Assembly: GCA_021731445.1 (NCBI GenBank)
Contig: JAKFXK010000016.1
Location: 1-52,319, forward strand
Source of the DNA: Nevskiaceae bacterium
GTDB taxonomy: Bacteria > Pseudomonadota > Gammaproteobacteria > Nevskiales > Nevskiaceae
Reading direction: 5' to 3'
DNA length: 52,319 nucleotides
In this document: one piece after another, positions 44,157-52,319 of the stretch
Layout of the letters: each line of letters starts with the position of its first letter
Position numbering within the stretch: the first letter of the stretch is position 1
Notes under the pieces: model-generated
Seen by the model: only the letters and a program-made list of their open reading frames with translations
Databases searched by the model: none
What the model was told of the DNA's origin: nothing
Program-made: the position numbers and the translations under genes

Positions 44157-47000
44157 ATGACCGGCAGCAAATACACCACGCAGATCGCTACCTCCTCGAT
44201 AGCAGGCGGCAATGCTGTCTATGTGGAGGCGATGTACGAGCAGTTTCTCGAAGATGCCAATTCAGTAGACGACAGCTGGCGGCAATATTTTCAGGGCTTG
44301 AACGGGGCCGCCGATGTCCCGCACGGCCCGGTGCTGACGCGCTTCGAGCGGCTCGCCCAACAGCCGAAGACGCTGGTGGTGCAGGCGGCACCTGCTCTCG
44401 ATGCCATTGCCGCTGAAAAGCAGGCCGGCGTACTGCGCCTGATCAACTATCACCGCGTGCGTGGCCATCAGGCCGCCAAGCTCGATCCGCTGGGCCTTGC
44501 TGCCATGCCCGTGCTGCAGGATCTCGATCCAGCCTTCCACGGCCTGGGCGCGCAGGACCTGGATACTGTCTTCAATACCGGTACCCTGGCCGCGGCGGAT
44601 CGCCTGCCGTTGCGCGAGATCATCAGGCTGCTCAAGGCCGTCTATACCGACACCATTGGTGTCGAATACATGTACATCACTGACACCGAGCAGAAGCGCT
44701 GGGTGCAGAAACGGCTGGAGATGGCGGCGTTCAAGCCCAAGCTCACTCCGGAGCGCCGCAAGGAAGTACTGTTGCAGATGACCGCGGCCGAAGGTCTCGA
44801 ACGCTATCTGCACAACAAGTATGTCGGCCAGAAACGCTTCTCGCTGGAAGGCGGCGAAGCGACGATTCCGGCCTTGGATGAGGCGCTGCGCGCTGCGGCA
44901 GAAACCGGTGCCGAGGAGCTGGTGATCGGCATGGCCCACCGTGGCCGCCTGAATGTACTCATCAACATCCTCGGCAAGTCGCCGAAAGACCTGTTCGCCG
45001 AGTTCGAGGGCAAGTATTCCGCCGAGTCACTGAGCCGTGCGGGTGACGTCAAGTATCACCAGGGTTTTTCGACGGATGTGGAAGTGCTGGGCAAGCGGCT
45101 GCACCTGGTGCTCGCCTTCAATCCCTCGCACCTGGAAATTGCCAACCCGGTGGTCGAGGGCAGCGTCAAGGCGCGCCAGACCCGTCGCCACGATGACATC
45201 GGCCAGAAGATCATTCCCATCCTGATTCACGGCGATGCTGCCTTTGCCGGTCAGGGTGTGGTGATGGAAACCATGCAGCTCAGCAAGAGCAAGGGCTACG
45301 GCACCGGCGGCACGCTGCATCTCATCATCAACAACCAGATCGGCTTCACCACGCCCAACCCGATCGAGGCCGACCCCGGCCACGACTCGCGTACCAGCCG
45401 CTACTGCACCGACCTGGCGAAGATGGTCGAAGCGCCGGTATTCCACGTCAACGGCGACGATCCCGATGCCGTGGTATTTGTCACGCGCCTGGCGATGGAT
45501 TTCCGCAACGCCTTTCACAAGGACGTGATCGTCGACATCTGCTGCTACCGCCGCCTCGGCCACAACGAGGCCGACGAGCCTTCGGTCACCAGCCCGGTGA
45601 TGTACGACACCATCAAGAAGCTGCCGACCACGCTCACGCTCTACGGTCAGAAGTTGGTCACCGAGAAAGTCGTCGAAGCCGACGAGCCTGCCAGGCTCAT
45701 CAGCGCCTATCGTGATGGTCTCGACAAGGGCGAGAACATTGCCCGCACCACGCTTGGTCTGGTCGGCAACAAGTTCACCGTCAACTGGTCCCTGTTCGGC
45801 AAGGGCCAGTGGCACGACGCCACCGACACCAGCGTCTCGCTCGATGCCATCAAGATGCTCAGTGACAAGCTGCTGACGCTGCCGAGTGGCTTCACCCCGC
45901 ACGCGCGCGTGACCAAGATTCTGGAAGACCGCCGCAACATGGCTGCGGGCGAACTGGCGATGGACTGGGGCTTTGCCGAGACCACCGCCTACGCGACGCT
46001 GGTCAACGAGGGCTTCGCGGTGCGCATGACCGGGCAGGACGTGCGCCGTGGCACTTTCTTCCATCGCCATGCGACGCTGCACGATGCCAAGACCGGCCAC
46101 AGCATCACGCCGCTGCGCCACCTCGCAACGGACAAGGACAAGTTCATCATCGTCGACACCCTGTTGTCGGAAGAAGGCGTGCTTGGTTTCGAGTACGGCT
46201 ACTCCACGACCGACCCGGATGCACTGGTGATCTGGGAGGCGCAGTTCGGCGACTTTGCCAACGGCGCACAGGTGGTGATCGACCAGTTCATCGCCTCCGG
46301 CCAGGAGAAATGGGGTCGCCTCTGCGGCCTGGTGATGTTCCTGCCGCATGGCTACGAAGGCCAGGGTCCCGAGCATTCCTCGGCACGCCTCGAACGCTAT
46401 CTGCAACTCTGCGCCGGCAACAACATGCAGGTCTGCGTGCCGTCCACCCCGGCGCAGATGTTCCACATGCTGCGCCGGCAGATGAAGCGTTCCTTGCGTC
46501 TGCCGCTGATCGTGATGACACCGAAGTCGCTGCTGCGACATCCGCTGTCGGTATCGACACTCGAAGACCTCACCAAGGGCCGTTTCCAGCCAGTGATCGG
46601 CGAGGTGGAAAAGCTCGACGCGAAGAAGGTGACGCGCATCGTGTTCTGCTCCGGCAAGGTCTATTTCGATCTGGTGCAGGCAAGGCAGAAGGCCGGGATG
46701 CAGAACGTCGCCATTGTCCGCATCGAGCAGCTCTATCCCTTCCCGCGCGATGACTACCAGATGGCACTCGCCGCCTTCCCCAAGGCGACTGAAATCGTCT
46801 GGGCGCAGGAGGAGCCGGAGAACCAGGGTGCCTGGTATCAGGTCAAGCACCGTCTGGCAGCGTATCTCGACGCACAGCACAAGCTGCTCTATGCCACCCG
46901 CGTGGGCGCGGCGACGACCGCAGCGGGCTACCTGAAAGTGCACAACAAAGAACAGGAAGAAGTCGTCAACGCTGCACTCACTGGCGGCAAGCCGGTTTGA
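44157..47000 (+). CDS. sucA: 2-oxoglutarate dehydrogenase E1 component
   Basis: 947 aa thiamine-diphosphate enzyme of the TCA cycle that decarboxylates 2-oxoglutarate and transfers succinyl to SucB. The N-terminal tail ([19 protein letters not shown]) binds the E2/E3 core. The [13 protein letters not shown] and [11 protein letters not shown] blocks belong to the ThDP fold, and [20 protein letters not shown] to the transketolase-like half. An AGGAG ribosome site precedes the ATG. First gene of sucA-sucB-lpd. Confidence 0.97.
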   Translation: MTGSKYTTQIATSSIAGGNAVYVEAMYEQFLEDANSVDDSWRQYFQGLNGAADVPHGPVLTRFERLAQQPKTLVVQAAPALDAIAAEKQAGVLRLINYHRVRGHQAAKLDPLGLAAMPVLQDLDPAFHGLGAQDLDTVFNTGTLAAADRLPLREIIRLLKAVYTDTIGVEYMYITDTEQKRWVQKRLEMAAFKPKLTPERRKEVLLQMTAAEGLERYLHNKYVGQKRFSLEGGEATIPALDEALRAAAETGAEELVIGMAHRGRLNVLINILGKSPKDLFAEFEGKYSAESLSRAGDVKYHQGFSTDVEVLGKRLHLVLAFNPSHLEIANPVVEGSVKARQTRRHDDIGQKIIPILIHGDAAFAGQGVVMETMQLSKSKGYGTGGTLHLIINNQIGFTTPNPIEADPGHDSRTSRYCTDLAKMVEAPVFHVNGDDPDAVVFVTRLAMDFRNAFHKDVIVDICCYRRLGHNEADEPSVTSPVMYDTIKKLPTTLTLYGQKLVTEKVVEADEPARLISAYRDGLDKGENIARTTLGLVGNKFTVNWSLFGKGQWHDATDTSVSLDAIKMLSDKLLTLPSGFTPHARVTKILEDRRNMAAGELAMDWGFAETTAYATLVNEGFAVRMTGQDVRRGTFFHRHATLHDAKTGHSITPLRHLATDKDKFIIVDTLLSEEGVLGFEYGYSTTDPDALVIWEAQFGDFANGAQVVIDQFIASGQEKWGRLCGLVMFLPHGYEGQGPEHSSARLERYLQLCAGNNMQVCVPSTPAQMFHMLRRQMKRSLRLPLIVMTPKSLLRHPLSVSTLEDLTKGRFQPVIGEVEKLDAKKVTRIVFCSGKVYFDLVQARQKAGMQNVAIVRIEQLYPFPRDDYQMALAAFPKATEIVWAQEEPENQGAWYQVKHRLAAYLDAQHKLLYATRVGAATTAAGYLKVHNKEQEEVVNAALTGGKPV

Positions 47001-47049
47001 TTGCGCAGCTCGTATAACAAACCCAATAAGGAATCACGGAGAAGCTTGC

Positions 47050-48294
47050 ATGGCCATCGAAATCAAAGTCCCCAACCTGCCTGAATCGGTTGCCAGCGGC
47101 ACCATCGCCACCTGGCATGTGAAAGTGGGCGACAGCGTCAAGCGCGAGCAGAACCTGGTCGATATCGAAACCGACAAGGTGGTGCTCGAAGTGCCGGCAA
47201 CGGCCGACGGTGTATTGCAGTCGATCAGCATCGAGGTCGGTGCCAGCGTTACTTCCGGGCAGGTGCTGGGCGTGATTGGCGAGGGCGCTGCGGCGGCCGT
47301 CAAGACCGATGCACCAAAAGCCGATGCACCTGCCAAGGCCAATGCCGCACCGGCTGCGACCACCTCAGCGGCTGCGGATGACGTGCAAGGCCCTGCCGTG
47401 CGCAAGCTACTCGCGGAACTGGGCCTCACAGCCGAGGGCATCTCCGCCAGCGGTCGCGGTGGTCGCCTGACCGTCGAGGACGTGAAAGCCCATGCCGACA
47501 AGCAGAAGGCCGCGCCCAAGGCCGAGGCTGCGAAACCTGCGGCTGCGGCACCCGCCGCAGCGCCGGCAGGCCCGCGCGAAGAGCAACGTGTCCCGATGAC
47601 GCGCATCCGCGCACGCATTGCCGAGCGCCTGAAAGAGGCGCAGAACACGGCCGCCATGCTTACCACCTTCAACGAGGTGGACTTGTCTGCGGTCGACGCC
47701 ATCCGGGGCAAATACAAGGAGCAGTTCGAGAAGGCCCACGGTGTGAAGCTGGGCTACATGAGCTTCTTCGTGCGCGCCTCGGTCGAGGCGCTCAAGAAAT
47801 ACCCGCTGGTCAATGCCTCCATCGACGGCGCCGATGTCGTCTATCACAACTATTACGACATCGGCATCGCGGTGAGCAGCCCACGCGGCCTCGTGGTGCC
47901 GATCCTGAAGGACGCTGATTTGCTGGGCCTGGCCGGGGTCGAGAAAGCCATCGGTGCCTTTGGCGTGAAAGCCAAGGACAACAAGCTGTCGATGGACGAC
48001 CTCACTGGCGGCACCTTCAGCATCACCAATGGCGGCGTGTTCGGGTCGCTGATCTCCACGCCCATCATCAACCCGCCGCAGAGCGCGATCTTGGGGATGC
48101 ACGGCATCAACGAGCGCCTGCTCGATGTCGAGGTCAATGCCGACGGCACCGTGAAGCGCATCAAGAAAGGCAAGATGATGTATCTCGCGCTTTCCTACGA
48201 TCACCGCATCATCGACGGCAAAGACGCGGTGCAGTTTCTGCGCACCATCAAGGAGCTGCTGGAAGATCCGGCGCGCCTGCTGCTCAACATCTAA
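47050..48294 (+). CDS. sucB: Dihydrolipoyl succinyltransferase (E2)
   Basis: 414 aa. Lipoyl domain with the lipoylated K43 in [13 protein letters not shown], an Ala/Lys/Pro-rich linker, the peripheral subunit-binding domain ([20 protein letters not shown]), a second linker, and the catalytic domain with [16 protein letters not shown] holding the catalytic His and Asp. It forms the core of the 2-oxoglutarate dehydrogenase complex. It lies 49 bp after sucA. Confidence 0.97.
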   Translation: MAIEIKVPNLPESVASGTIATWHVKVGDSVKREQNLVDIETDKVVLEVPATADGVLQSISIEVGASVTSGQVLGVIGEGAAAAVKTDAPKADAPAKANAAPAATTSAAADDVQGPAVRKLLAELGLTAEGISASGRGGRLTVEDVKAHADKQKAAPKAEAAKPAAAAPAAAPAGPREEQRVPMTRIRARIAERLKEAQNTAAMLTTFNEVDLSAVDAIRGKYKEQFEKAHGVKLGYMSFFVRASVEALKKYPLVNASIDGADVVYHNYYDIGIAVSSPRGLVVPILKDADLLGLAGVEKAIGAFGVKAKDNKLSMDDLTGGTFSITNGGVFGSLISTPIINPPQSAILGMHGINERLLDVEVNADGTVKRIKKGKMMYLALSYDHRIIDGKDAVQFLRTIKELLEDPARLLLNI

Positions 48295-48308
48295 TCACGA
48301 GAACGAAC

Positions 48309-49748
48309 ATGAGCGAACAATTCGACGTCATCGTCATCGGCGGCGGCACCGGTGGCTATCCGGCGGCCATCCGCGCCGGCCAGCTGGGGATGAAGGTGGC
48401 CTGCATCAATGCCTGGCTCAACCGCGATGGCAAGCCCGCGTTTGGCGGCACCTGTCTCAATGCCGGCTGCATCCCCAGCAAGGCTCTGCTCGAATCGAGC
48501 GAGATGTTCCACAAGGCCAATCACGAGTTGGCAGCACACGGCGTCAAGGTCAGCGGTGTGGCTATGGATATCGGCGCGATGCAGCTGCGCAAATCCAAGA
48601 TCACCGCCTCGCTCACCGGAGGCATCGGCGCGCTGTTCAAGGCCAATGGCGTGATCGGCATGGAGGGCTTCGCCAAGCTCCTGGGCAAGGGGCAGGTCGA
48701 GTTCACCAGCCATGCGGGCGATAAGAAAACGCTCGCAGCCAAGCACATCATCGTCGCCACCGGCAGCGAGCCGGTGCGGCTCAAGATCACCCCGCACGAT
48801 GGCGAGCGCATCTGCGACAGCTGGGATGCACTCGATTTCACCGAGCCGCCCGCGCGTCTCGGCATCATCGGTGCCGGTGTGATCGGCGTGGAGCTGGGCA
48901 GTGTCTGGGCACGTCTCGGCAGCAAGGTGACGATTCTCGAAGCCCTGCCCACCTTCCTGCCGATGGTCGATCAGACCATCGCCAAGGATGCGCAGCGGCA
49001 GTTCAGCAAGCAGGGTCTCGACATCCGCCTCAACACCAAGGTGCTGGGTGCCAAGAACACCGGCAAGGAAGTGGTCGTGGAGTTCGAGACCGCAGGCGAG
49101 AAGAAGACCGAAACCTTCGACAAGCTCATCGTCGCCGTCGGTCGTCGCCCGTTCACCGATGGCCTGGGCGCGAAGGAGATCGGGCTGGAACTCGATGCGC
49201 GCGGTTTCCTGAAAGTCGACAAGCAATACAAGACCAACATCCCCGGCATCTATGGCACCGGCGATGTCATCGGTGGCGCGATGCTGGCGCACAAGGCCAT
49301 CGAAGAGGGTGTGGCCCTGGTCGAGCAGTTGCATGGCGAGCACACCGAAGTGAACTACGACGCCATCCCCAGCGTCATCTACACCACGCCGGAAGTGGCC
49401 TGGGTGGGTCTCTCCGAAGAACAAGCCAAGGAGAAGGGCCACGAGGTGAAAGTGGGCTTGAGCCCCTTCGCTGCCAATGGCCGCGCCAAGGCGCTGGAAG
49501 CTGCGGTCGGCCAGATCAAGGTCATCAGCGATGCCAAGAACGACCGCATTCTCGGAGTGCATATGGTCGGCCCGTATGTGTCCGAAATCCTGCAATCGGT
49601 GGTGGTCGCACTGGAGTTCGGTGCGACCACCGCCGATCTGCAACTGACCATGCACGGCCATCCGACGCTGGCCGAGGCGCTGCACGAGGCTTACCTCGCC
49701 GTCGATGGCCGAGCCATCCACGCCATCAACAAGAAGAAGACTGCCTGA
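48309..49748 (+). CDS. lpdA: Dihydrolipoyl dehydrogenase (E3)
   Basis: 479 aa flavoprotein. FAD motif VIVIGGGTGGYPAAIRAGQL, redox disulfide C49/C54 in GGTCLNAGCIPSKALL, NAD motif GIIGAGVIGVELGSVWARLG, and the C-terminal active-site His in MHGHPTLAEALHEA. It reoxidises the lipoamide of SucB. It begins 14 bp after sucB. Its stop overlaps the next ATG (TGATG). Confidence 0.97.
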   Translation: MSEQFDVIVIGGGTGGYPAAIRAGQLGMKVACINAWLNRDGKPAFGGTCLNAGCIPSKALLESSEMFHKANHELAAHGVKVSGVAMDIGAMQLRKSKITASLTGGIGALFKANGVIGMEGFAKLLGKGQVEFTSHAGDKKTLAAKHIIVATGSEPVRLKITPHDGERICDSWDALDFTEPPARLGIIGAGVIGVELGSVWARLGSKVTILEALPTFLPMVDQTIAKDAQRQFSKQGLDIRLNTKVLGAKNTGKEVVVEFETAGEKKTETFDKLIVAVGRRPFTDGLGAKEIGLELDARGFLKVDKQYKTNIPGIYGTGDVIGGAMLAHKAIEEGVALVEQLHGEHTEVNYDAIPSVIYTTPEVAWVGLSEEQAKEKGHEVKVGLSPFAANGRAKALEAAVGQIKVISDAKNDRILGVHMVGPYVSEILQSVVVALEFGATTADLQLTMHGHPTLAEALHEAYLAVDGRAIHAINKKKTA

Positions 49749-50341
49749 TGAAGAAGTTCATTGCCGCTGCCGTCATGTCTGCTTTCGCGCAGGCAACCGC
49801 TGCCGAAGAGTTCGATATCAATATCAGCAGCGACACTGTGCGGGGCGTGCTCTCAGGCCCGCTTTCACGCGTGTTCTCGGCCGTGACCGGCCAATACGAT
49901 GCGGGGCTGATCTACAAGAAGGGTGAGAACAGCTCCACCGATCCAGAAGACACCGATCTGACCTTGGGTCACTTTGGCGCTCTGGCCACCGGTGATGTCG
50001 GTGCCAAGGGCGCCGAAGCCGGTGCGGGGCTAGGCGTGCGTGCGGTGTTTGCCGACCGGGGCAATGCCACGGGTGGTGCCTTGGCACTCGGCGGTCAGTT
50101 CGAGGTGCGCATGCCGGGCTTCGAGCGCCTGGGCCTCACTGGCTATGGCTATTTCGCACCGGGCATCCTCTCCTTCAGCGACCTCAAGAGCTACAGCGAA
50201 TACGCGCTGGACGTCGAGTTCGAGGTCGTCCGTGCCGCTGCCGTCTACGCCGGCTACCGGCGCGTCAACGTCAAGCCCGAGCCCAGCGGCCCGAGCAATG
50301 CCGATGACGGCGCACACCTCGGCCTCAGGCTGACTTTCTAG
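49748..50341 (+). CDS. YfaZ-family outer-membrane protein
   Basis: 197 aa. A signal peptide ([21 protein letters not shown]) precedes alternating amphipathic strands and a C-terminal Phe (LGLRLTF), the outer-membrane barrel signature. The strands [20 protein letters not shown] and [16 protein letters not shown] resemble the YfaZ family. The function is unknown. It is joined to lpdA by a TGATG overlap, an unexpected place for a surface protein. Confidence 0.75.
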   Translation: MKKFIAAAVMSAFAQATAAEEFDINISSDTVRGVLSGPLSRVFSAVTGQYDAGLIYKKGENSSTDPEDTDLTLGHFGALATGDVGAKGAEAGAGLGVRAVFADRGNATGGALALGGQFEVRMPGFERLGLTGYGYFAPGILSFSDLKSYSEYALDVEFEVVRAAAVYAGYRRVNVKPEPSGPSNADDGAHLGLRLTF

Positions 50342-50351
50342 GGGATCACAG

Positions 50352-51062
50352 ATGGGACGTGGCCCCAGCATTGCCGGGCGCAAGGGCGTTGAAGACGCCA
50401 AGCGCGGTGCGGTATTCACCAAGCTGATCCGCGAGATCACCGTCGCTGCCCGCACGGGCGGCATCGAGCCTCAAGGCAACGCGCGTCTGCGCATCGCCAT
50501 CGACAAGGCGCATGCCGTGTCCATGCCCAAAGACACCATCGACCGTGCCCTGAAGCGTGCGAGCGGCGAGGGCGCCGATGCGACGCAGGAAATCCGCTAC
50601 GAGGGCTACGGCCCTGGCGGCGTCGCCGTGATGGTCGACTGCATGACCGACAACCCCACGCGCACCATCGCCGAAGTGCGCCATGCCTTCGTCAAGAACG
50701 GCGGCCACATCGGCACCAGCAATTCAGTGGCTTTCCAGTTTTCGGAAGTGGGCGAGCTGATCTTCGAGCTGGGTGGCGTGGTGACCGAGGACAAGATCAT
50801 GGAAGTGGCCCTCGAAGCCGGTGCAGAGGACATCGTCACCGACGAGGGCTATTGCGACGTGGTCATGCCGCCCACAACGTTCGAGGCCGTGAAGAAGGCG
50901 CTGGAAGCTGCGGGCCTCAAGCCGCTGCAGGCTGAGGTGACCATGCGCCCGGCCAACCGCGTCGCGGTGCTGGGCGAAGTGGCCGAGCAGCTGCAGAAGA
51001 TGCTCGACGCGCTCGAAAACCTTGACGACGCGCAGGATGTCTACCACAACGCGGCGCTCTGA
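50352..51062 (+). CDS. yebC: YebC/PmpR family protein
   Basis: 236 aa TACO1/YebC-type protein: [20 protein letters not shown], the [25 protein letters not shown] block and the C-terminal [23 protein letters not shown]. The N-terminus is [11 protein letters not shown] rather than the MAGHSKWANI of E. coli, a variant I associate with Xanthomonadales-like lineages. The family is known as DNA-binding regulator and, more recently, as a factor for translation of proline stretches. It starts 10 bp after the YfaZ-like gene and precedes ruvC, as in many bacteria. Confidence 0.95.
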   Translation: MGRGPSIAGRKGVEDAKRGAVFTKLIREITVAARTGGIEPQGNARLRIAIDKAHAVSMPKDTIDRALKRASGEGADATQEIRYEGYGPGGVAVMVDCMTDNPTRTIAEVRHAFVKNGGHIGTSNSVAFQFSEVGELIFELGGVVTEDKIMEVALEAGAEDIVTDEGYCDVVMPPTTFEAVKKALEAAGLKPLQAEVTMRPANRVAVLGEVAEQLQKMLDALENLDDAQDVYHNAAL

Positions 51063-51068
51063 CTTTCC

Positions 51069-51590
51069 ATGAACCGGCGCCGCTTCCTGCTGGCCTCGGG
51101 TGCCACGGTTGCGGGGGTGACGCTGGCCCTTGGCTACCGGCAGCGCACGGTCGAGATCCCGGCCATCGCTGCAACCTTGGCGCAGCTTGAATCGCTGCGC
51201 AGCCGCAAAGCCGAAAGCCGAACGGCCTGGTCGCCGGCGCAGGTGTTCACGCATCTGGCGCAGAGCGTCGAGTACTCGCTGACCGGCTATCCCATCAACA
51301 AGCCTGCGCTGTTCCAATGCACCGCAGGGCGTGCGGCTTTCGAAGCCTTCACGCTCGCCGGCGCCATGTGTCACAAGCTCACCGAGCCGATTCCCGGTGC
51401 GCCAGCGCTGGTCGAGGCGGACGGCGTCGATATCGCCCTGACACGGCTGTGCACGGCACTGCGCGGCTTCACTGCGCATGCTGGCGCGCTCGCCCCGCAC
51501 TTCGCCTTCGGCGCGCTCGATCATGCCGAGTTCGCGCAGGCGCATGTCCTGCATATCCGCGACCATCTCGAAGAAATGGCGTTTGCCTGA
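51069..51590 (+). CDS. Tat-signal DUF1569 protein
   Basis: 173 aa. The N-terminus MNRRRFLLASGATVAGVTLA is a twin-arginine signal. The remainder is DinB-like helical, with conserved His residues in FTHLAQSVEYS and HVLHIRDHLEEM, as in DUF1569. It may bind a metal in the periplasm; no function is known. It lies between yebC and ruvC and overlaps ruvC (TGATG). Confidence 0.85.
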   Translation: MNRRRFLLASGATVAGVTLALGYRQRTVEIPAIAATLAQLESLRSRKAESRTAWSPAQVFTHLAQSVEYSLTGYPINKPALFQCTAGRAAFEAFTLAGAMCHKLTEPIPGAPALVEADGVDIALTRLCTALRGFTAHAGALAPHFAFGALDHAEFAQAHVLHIRDHLEEMAFA

Positions 51591-52189
51591 TGGCTCGCCG
51601 CATCCGGTCTTTGGACGAACTCCGCCGCCCGGCAGCAGCACCCGCAGCGCAGCCGGCGCGCATGTTGGCCGCAGCGCCGGTGCGCATCCTTGGCATTGAT
51701 CCCGGCTCACGCTTCACCGGCTGGGGGGTGATCGAGGCGCGAGGGGCCAAACTCACCCATATTGCGCACGGCTGCATCGTCACCGGCGAAGGCGCGCTGC
51801 CGCCGCGCCTCGAACGCATCCACCGCGAGCTATCCGTTGTGATTGCTGAGCACCAGCCGCGGGAATACGCGGTGGAGGAAGTCTTCATGCGCGTCAACAT
51901 CGGTACCGCGCTCATTCTCGGCCAGGCACGCGGCGTGGCGGTGCTGGCCGGTGCCATTGCGGGTCTGCCGTTTGCGGAGTACGCCCCGGCGCAGATCAAG
52001 CGCGCGATTGTCGGCAATGGCCGTGCGGATAAATCGCAGATTCAGCACATGGTGAGACTGTTGCTGAAAATGCAGGGTGAGACAGCAAGCACAATGACGG
52101 CGGATGCCGCTGATGCGCTCGCCATCGCCATCTGTCATGCGCACGTGCGTGGCACCATTAGTCAGGGCATACAAGGACATTGGGGATGA
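51590..52189 (+). CDS. ruvC: Holliday junction endonuclease RuvC
   Basis: 199 aa from ATG 51590. The catalytic acids are visible: Asp in [15 protein letters not shown], Glu in [20 protein letters not shown], and the C-terminal pair in [12 protein letters not shown]. RuvC cuts Holliday junctions bound by RuvAB. The usual length is ~173 aa; the extra 24 N-terminal residues ([20 protein letters not shown]) are Ala/Pro-rich. An internal ATG at 51662 gives 175 aa, but the TGATG overlap with the previous gene favours 51590. The stop overlaps the ruvA ATG (ATGA). Confidence 0.94.
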   Translation: MARRIRSLDELRRPAAAPAAQPARMLAAAPVRILGIDPGSRFTGWGVIEARGAKLTHIAHGCIVTGEGALPPRLERIHRELSVVIAEHQPREYAVEEVFMRVNIGTALILGQARGVAVLAGAIAGLPFAEYAPAQIKRAIVGNGRADKSQIQHMVRLLLKMQGETASTMTADAADALAIAICHAHVRGTISQGIQGHWG

Positions 52190-52319
52190 TCGGAAGACTG
52201 ACCGGGAAACTCGCGCACGGTGAGGTGGGTGAACAATGTCACCATGTCCCCAACTGCCGGCAGGCCATAAAACGTGGACATGGGCGCTTCGATCTCGTAG
52301 CCGACGCCGCCCACATCCA
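52186..52319 (+). pseudogene. ruvA: ruvA 5' end, interrupted by an inverted segment at the window edge
   Basis: ATG 52186 overlaps the ruvC stop and reads [11 protein letters not shown], the standard RuvA start. After codon 11 the + frame stops resembling RuvA. On the minus strand, 52317 down to 52210 reads [18 protein letters not shown], then [18 protein letters not shown], which is RuvA domain I from about residue 20. The turn-point is CTCGCGCAC at 52210-52218, whose complement GTGCGCGAG encodes the VRE end of the inverted block. About eight RuvA residues between the two parts are missing or lie beyond the edge. As given, no functional RuvA can be read. Confidence 0.8.

Noticed and set aside
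45027-46943. 638-codon open frame on the minus strand
   Set aside because: It is antisense to sucA, which has all family motifs; GC-rich codon use keeps the opposite frame open. The translation is His/Arg/Asp-rich and matches no family.
48291-49721. 476-codon minus-strand frame
   Set aside because: Shadow of lpdA in the complementary codon phase.
1-52319. CRISPR arrays, prophage modules, rRNA genes or riboswitches
   Set aside because: I looked for regularly spaced repeats, phage structural genes, rRNA-like stretches and conserved aptamer-like leaders and saw none. The only mobile-type sequences are the REP pair, the two structured repeats and the integrase remnant.

Overview
This is a high-GC chromosomal segment of a Gram-negative proteobacterium. 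The order rodZ-ispG-hisS-yfgM-bamB-der, a complete System I cytochrome c maturation cluster, an E. coli-like ybhP-clsB-ybhN block and a Xanthomonadales-like YebC N-terminus (MGRGPSI) suggest a gammaproteobacterium or a lineage near the beta/gamma boundary. The taxonomic placement is inference; no rRNA gene is present. Most of the window is dense housekeeping sequence in tightly overlapping operons. Accessory or disturbed sequence is limited to small intergenic insertions, a tRNA-flanking scar, a toxin-antitoxin pair and the right edge.

Layout. 1-6.3 kb (+): rodZ tail, ispG, hisS, yfgM, bamB, der, then a good terminator. 6.5-9.1 kb (+): a LytS-type histidine kinase, a LytTR response regulator and a small exported protein, with 21-bp-spaced direct repeats that look like LytTR sites. 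9.2-9.5 kb: a 264-bp structured repeat inserted exactly at the otsA stop codon. 9.5-16.5 kb (-): six genes joined by overlapping stop/start codons, ybhP, clsB, ybhN, otsB, GH15 and otsA (membrane lipid plus trehalose functions). 16.9-18.5 kb (-): a GST and an ArsR/SRPBCC pair. 18.8-20.4 kb (-): a CaiB/BaiF CoA-transferase, a fused integrase/enoyl-CoA-hydratase remnant and tRNA-Val(CAC). 20.5-26.8 kb: ugd, a patatin lipase, fxsA and valS. 26.8-31.7 kb (-): yefM-yoeB, folD and a large Calx-beta surface protein. 31.7-38.7 kb (+): ccmABCDEFGHI. 38.7-41.9 kb (-): a hydrolase, a WD40 protein and a CobW GTPase. 42.0-44.1 kb (+): a MaoC-like hydratase, the second copy of the structured repeat, and galU. 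44.2-49.7 kb (+): the 2-oxoglutarate dehydrogenase complex sucA-sucB-lpd with a YfaZ-like outer-membrane protein as fourth gene. 50.4-52.3 kb (+): yebC, a Tat-exported DUF1569 protein, ruvC and the first codons of ruvA. Shortly into ruvA the sequence turns back onto the opposite strand.

Main points of interest. (1) A 93-bp REP pair lies in frame inside the ccmH signal-peptide codons; removing it restores a textbook signal peptide. (2) Two ~263-bp MITE-like elements have terminal inverted repeats, and one has a CTAG target duplication. Their paired arms show compensatory base changes, so the fold is conserved. (3) Direct repeats with exact 21-bp period sit in front of both the kinase gene and the exported-protein gene. 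(4) An integrase N-terminus is fused to an enoyl-CoA hydratase C-terminus beside tRNA-Val, apparently a deletion scar of a lost island. (5) The essential folD start codon overlaps the YoeB toxin stop codon. (6) ruvA codons for residues of domain I appear inverted at the right edge, through a 9-bp inverted repeat: either an assembly fold-back or a real inversion.
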